In this document: piece by piece, positions 61,201 through 64,000 of the stretch
Layout of the letters: every line of letters starts with the position of its first letter
Position numbering within the stretch: the stretch's first letter is position 1
Assembly: GCA_964019135.1 (NCBI GenBank)
Contig: OZ025253.1
Span: 8,437,059-8,501,058, forward strand
Reading direction: 5' to 3'
DNA length: 64,000 nucleotides
Origin: Arenicola marina
Taxonomy: Eukaryota > Annelida > Polychaeta > Arenicolidae
Notes under the pieces: model-generated
What the model was told of the DNA's origin: nothing
Seen by the model: the letters and a program-made list of their open reading frames with translations, nothing else
Database searches by the model: none
Translations under genes and position numbers: made by a program

Positions 61201-62703
61201 TTATGTTGGCTTTCTTCCATGCATCGGGTACCTTATTGGTATCTAGACAGATTTGGAAAAGGTTAGCCAAAGGTTTGCTTATGGATTGTGCCGTCGAACG
61301 TAACAATCGATTACTAACACCGTCAGGTCCATTAGCTTTACTTATGTCGAGTGACGATAAAATTTGAAAACCTCATCTTGGGTAAAAGCTATGGTAGAAA
61401 TTCTCGCCGTGGTTTTAAATAGTAACTGTGGCTCAGACGGCGATGAATTTCCAGCGAAGAATTCGTTCAATGACTAGGCCTTTGCCGAAGGAGTGGAGTG
61501 AGTACTGTCACCATCTATTATCTCTGGGATACCGAGGCTCGTTCTGCTGTCATATAACCTCTTTGTTAACTTAAACATTTCCTTGGAAGTAGTGTCTGGA
61601 TGTTGTAATCGTTGCGTTAAGGATGCATAAAATTCGTCTTTACCCTGCTTAATAGCAAACTTTACTTCTGTACGAACCTGCTTAAATATATCAAAGTGGT
61701 CTTCCCTTCGAGCTCGAGAGAAACGTCGCCACAATCTATTTCGTTTTCTAATCAGACATTTAATATTTCCAGTCATCCATTCTTTATCTCTAGGTCTTAC
61801 TGTTATTGTATGGTTTGGAACATAGACATCTGTAGTATTGTTAAACAGATTTGTGAAATAATGCTCAGCATCGTTAACATCGTCAAATAATTCTGTACCC
61901 ATATTTAATGGAGCTTGCTGTAAAGCTGACTTGTGGGATTTGTCCAGAGCTAATTTCTTGTGCCACAAAGACATGGCGGCTTCCAATGCGGCCTTCAGCG
62001 TCGAATCGGTGGCCTTCATTAGAGTCTTACTGACAGCGACGAAAACAGTAAAATTTGTCACCGATGCGTGACTGGCTTGCAGGTGGCGTATGATGGTAAT
62101 GGCCGCTCCGTATGCATGGTCGTCCTGCGTGTACCCCGTGACTTGTGCACCTGTCGGGGTGTACAGCCTGGTGGCCGCGATGCAGTGAGCTGCCCCCAGG
62201 AACTCGGGGTCAAGTAGGACCTTCTTGTAGGCTTTGCGAGCTGAGTCCAGAGGCTCCGTGGCAGCAATTGCCACTGAGGCACTGAATGACCCATTTCTGA
62301 TCGCCCCGCCTTGGATGAGTTGGACCTCGCTCACATCGGCTTGCTCCTCAGTGGACATGGAGAGGATCTCACGTGGGAGGGGGGTCGGTAGCGGGGGGAC
62401 CTACCTCTGGTTGTTGATGTACAGGTGCCGCCCCATGACCTTAGTGGTTGCCGACGTATCGAGCTGTTTGGCTCGCTCCTCGTCACTAAACAGTGTACGC
62501 CTCTTTTCTAAGATCTCCCGGGGGGTCTGGGACGACACGAGACTTCTTTGACCTGGTGGCTTATTTTTCCGGGCAAACGAAATAACTAATAATTCGCATC
62601 AGCTGCGGTTGTCAACTTAGCTACAATGGGACGGGAAGATCCTCCAGCATTGTTTCCCAATCGGTGGGCCCTTTCGATTGTTATTTGGGCAGCATCGGGG
62701 AAG
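58256..62703 (-). mobile_element. LINE-A, right-arm copy (inverted), with internal deletion and TTAA insertion
   Basis: Reverse counterpart of 10821-18742. ORF1 with the IMPACT-like region (62358 downward) is joined in frame to the middle of ORF2 (KSALQQAPLN at about 61920), giving an open frame 62358-61474. The interval equal to left-arm 11604-16123 is absent. A GAG-to-TAG stop follows SAKA at about 61474, a one-base deletion shifts the frame near 61365, RT motifs run 61306-60638 (LDISKAFDKVYH, GVPQGSILGP, FLFADDASI), and the 1029-bp element at 59390 splits the rest (59371-58931). Dead copy. Confidence 0.82.
59390..60418. mobile_element. 1029-bp TTAA transposon (MITE-like) inside LINE-A, right arm only
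   Basis: Termini GGTAAGCCACCCATAAT and ATTATGGGTGGTTTACC are inverted repeats with one mismatch. TTAA precedes it (59386-59389) and TTAG follows (60419-60422). The left arm has the uninterrupted site at 17605-17608 (ACTTAAGC), in the RT-downstream part of LINE-A. Non-coding. Confidence 0.85.
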
Positions 62704-62707
62704 TTAA

Positions 62708-63367
62708 AGCGGGTGGCCAACCTAATTTAATCGCGATCTGCACCGAAAGTTTACATCTTAAAATTAAATTGGCGAGTGTTAACGCTTCGTTTCGGCCGAC
62801 TGGTAAGGAGAAAAAATTAAGGCAACCCGCCCCCATCAATGTCGAGCAGCGCGCCATTTTGCCGGAGCAAGTGACGCATATTGTGACTATTCATATGGCG
62901 CCGCCATACGTTACAGCTCGCGGAGAGAGAGATCAGGGCCGCGATTTCTAGATGAACAGCGGCAGTTCTAAGCCGTGCAGTAGCGCAAGATCTTAGCCTT
63001 TCATGGAAAAGTACCGTTCAAACAAATTGATATGTCTTGCGACGATTGAATCCGCAACAATGCCATGATTGGAGTTAGAATCGCAGCTATTTATACTTGC
63101 GATTATCATGCGCTCTTGTTTTTCTCACACAATAGGCACAATTTCCGGTTTGAATAAATTGGAGTATCGCCTCCTGATTGGTCAATCGCGGACACGCCTC
63201 CAAAAAGGGCTGCCGCCTGGGTAGGCGGCCAAATCGTGCCTGGCGGTCACTTCTAAATGCTATGGTAAGCTACAGATAGAACGTGAAATTCTGTAATTTG
63301 GAGGATAGACAATTGAGTATTATATGAATCGGTAAAGCACCGTTAGAGGCCAGGCTGGCGGTTCCCT
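62708..63367. mobile_element. 660-bp insertion bounded by TTAA on both sides, right arm only
   Basis: Flanked by TTAA at 62704-62707 and 63368-63371; the left arm has a single TTAA (10817-10820) at the same place. Termini AGCGGGTGGCCAACCT and, on the other strand, AGGGAACCGCCAGCCT match at 10 of 16 positions. No transposase frame is seen. This is a filled site against an empty site, as expected for a non-autonomous TTAA transposon. Confidence 0.75.
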
Positions 63368-63371
63368 TTAA

Positions 63372-64000
63372 GGTAAGCCACCCATAATGAGCCTCGGCGA
63401 TTTTGAGCAGACCTCGGTAAACATCGGCAAACATCGGCGGGCTGTAGCCCTGATATTTTAAACAGTCTTAATGAAACAAAGCACAAATAAAACACAGCAC
63501 AAGAAGTGGTGACATAGGTACAATAAATAGAACATCGTATAATAAGCTTCGGTGATTTAGAGAAGACCTCGGTAAACATCGACAAACATCGGCGGGTTTC
63601 AGTGGGTGAGTTCGGATATGCAATCGGAGTAATCGGCGCGGATATTTGGAGCACGCGGACTCCTTCCGCTCATAGGCGGATCAATATTAACCGAGCGCAA
63701 AATCCGCGGTCCGCGTGAATGTTGCACTTGCTGGACTGCACAAATTTTCAAGATCGTTAAAGAGCGCCATAAAATAAATCAACGGATACGTAGTGTGTTC
63801 ATTATCTTATTCTCGTTGTTATCATATTATTTACAGATTTTTTGCAGGTCGCAATACTACTATATATATATTAAATGTATTGTGCGGCCTGGACGCCATG
63901 TTGGAAATCCTCGGGATCCTCCTCTGGGTGGGGAGTAAGGTCTGGGAGTAAAATATACCACGTGACCGCCCTATCGGACCACAATCTCCGCGTTCGGTTA
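63372..64000. mobile_element. TTAA-flanked TIR element, right-arm copy, runs off the window
   Basis: Starts GGTAAGCCACCCATAAT directly after TTAA (63368-63371) and is the reverse complement of 10184-10816. The other end lies beyond base 64000. Confidence 0.65.

Larger units (their letters stand above)
47900..64000 (-). repeat. Right arm of giant inverted repeat
   Basis: Reverse-complement partner of 10184-29280. It is about 3 kb shorter, mainly because it lacks the interval equal to 11604-16123. The homology reaches the window edge and probably continues. Confidence 0.9.

Noticed and set aside
1..64000. tRNA or rRNA genes
   Set aside because: No cloverleaf with A/B box spacing and no rRNA-like segment noticed by eye; a covariance-model scan was not possible.

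Overview
The window is eukaryotic (metazoan) genomic DNA. It has short exons with matched splice phases, GT/AG introns, several non-LTR retrotransposons, short TIR elements with TTAA target sites, and many minisatellites. The exon set, a neighbouring DEG/ENaC fragment, the repeat load and the several-percent divergence between duplicated segments would suit a highly heterozygous marine invertebrate such as amphioxus. The species is an inference and is not proven by the sequence.

The only well-supported host gene is an SLC43-type transporter (LAT3/LAT4/ENBT1 group of the major facilitator superfamily), present three times. Copy C (+, 44761-53644) is complete: ten exons with consistent phases predict 533 residues. 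Copy A (-, 1-6372) has exons 1-7 and part of exon 8, then leaves the window. Copy B (-, 23565-28994) has exons 4-10 only. B and C are much closer to each other than to A. A frameshifted DEG/ENaC channel fragment (+, 6952-7535) lies divergently beside copy A and is missing beside copy C.

Large-scale layout: 10184-29280 and 47900-64000 are the two arms of a giant inverted repeat (B and C plus their 3' flanks). The spacer holds a hairpin-containing satellite, a Tx1/L1-like LINE, a 200-N gap (34680-34879), a 3.3 kb 21-bp minisatellite, a hexamer array and about 5 kb of mostly unrecognised sequence. The gap, the allele-like divergence and the truncated copy B suggest either two haplotypes joined head-to-head by scaffolding or a real palindrome with a paralogous third copy.

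Repeats: both arms carry the same decayed LINE (LINE-A). In the left arm it is split by a nearly intact second LINE (LINE-B). In the right arm it has lost about 4.5 kb and gained a 1029-bp TTAA element. Comparing the arms gives clear empty and filled sites. The most unusual structure is at SLC43 exon 1: its 5' splice junction, with flanking exon and intron sequence, is tandemly amplified 10 times in copy A and about 29 times in copy C.

I found no rRNA or tRNA genes, CRISPR arrays or prokaryotic features.
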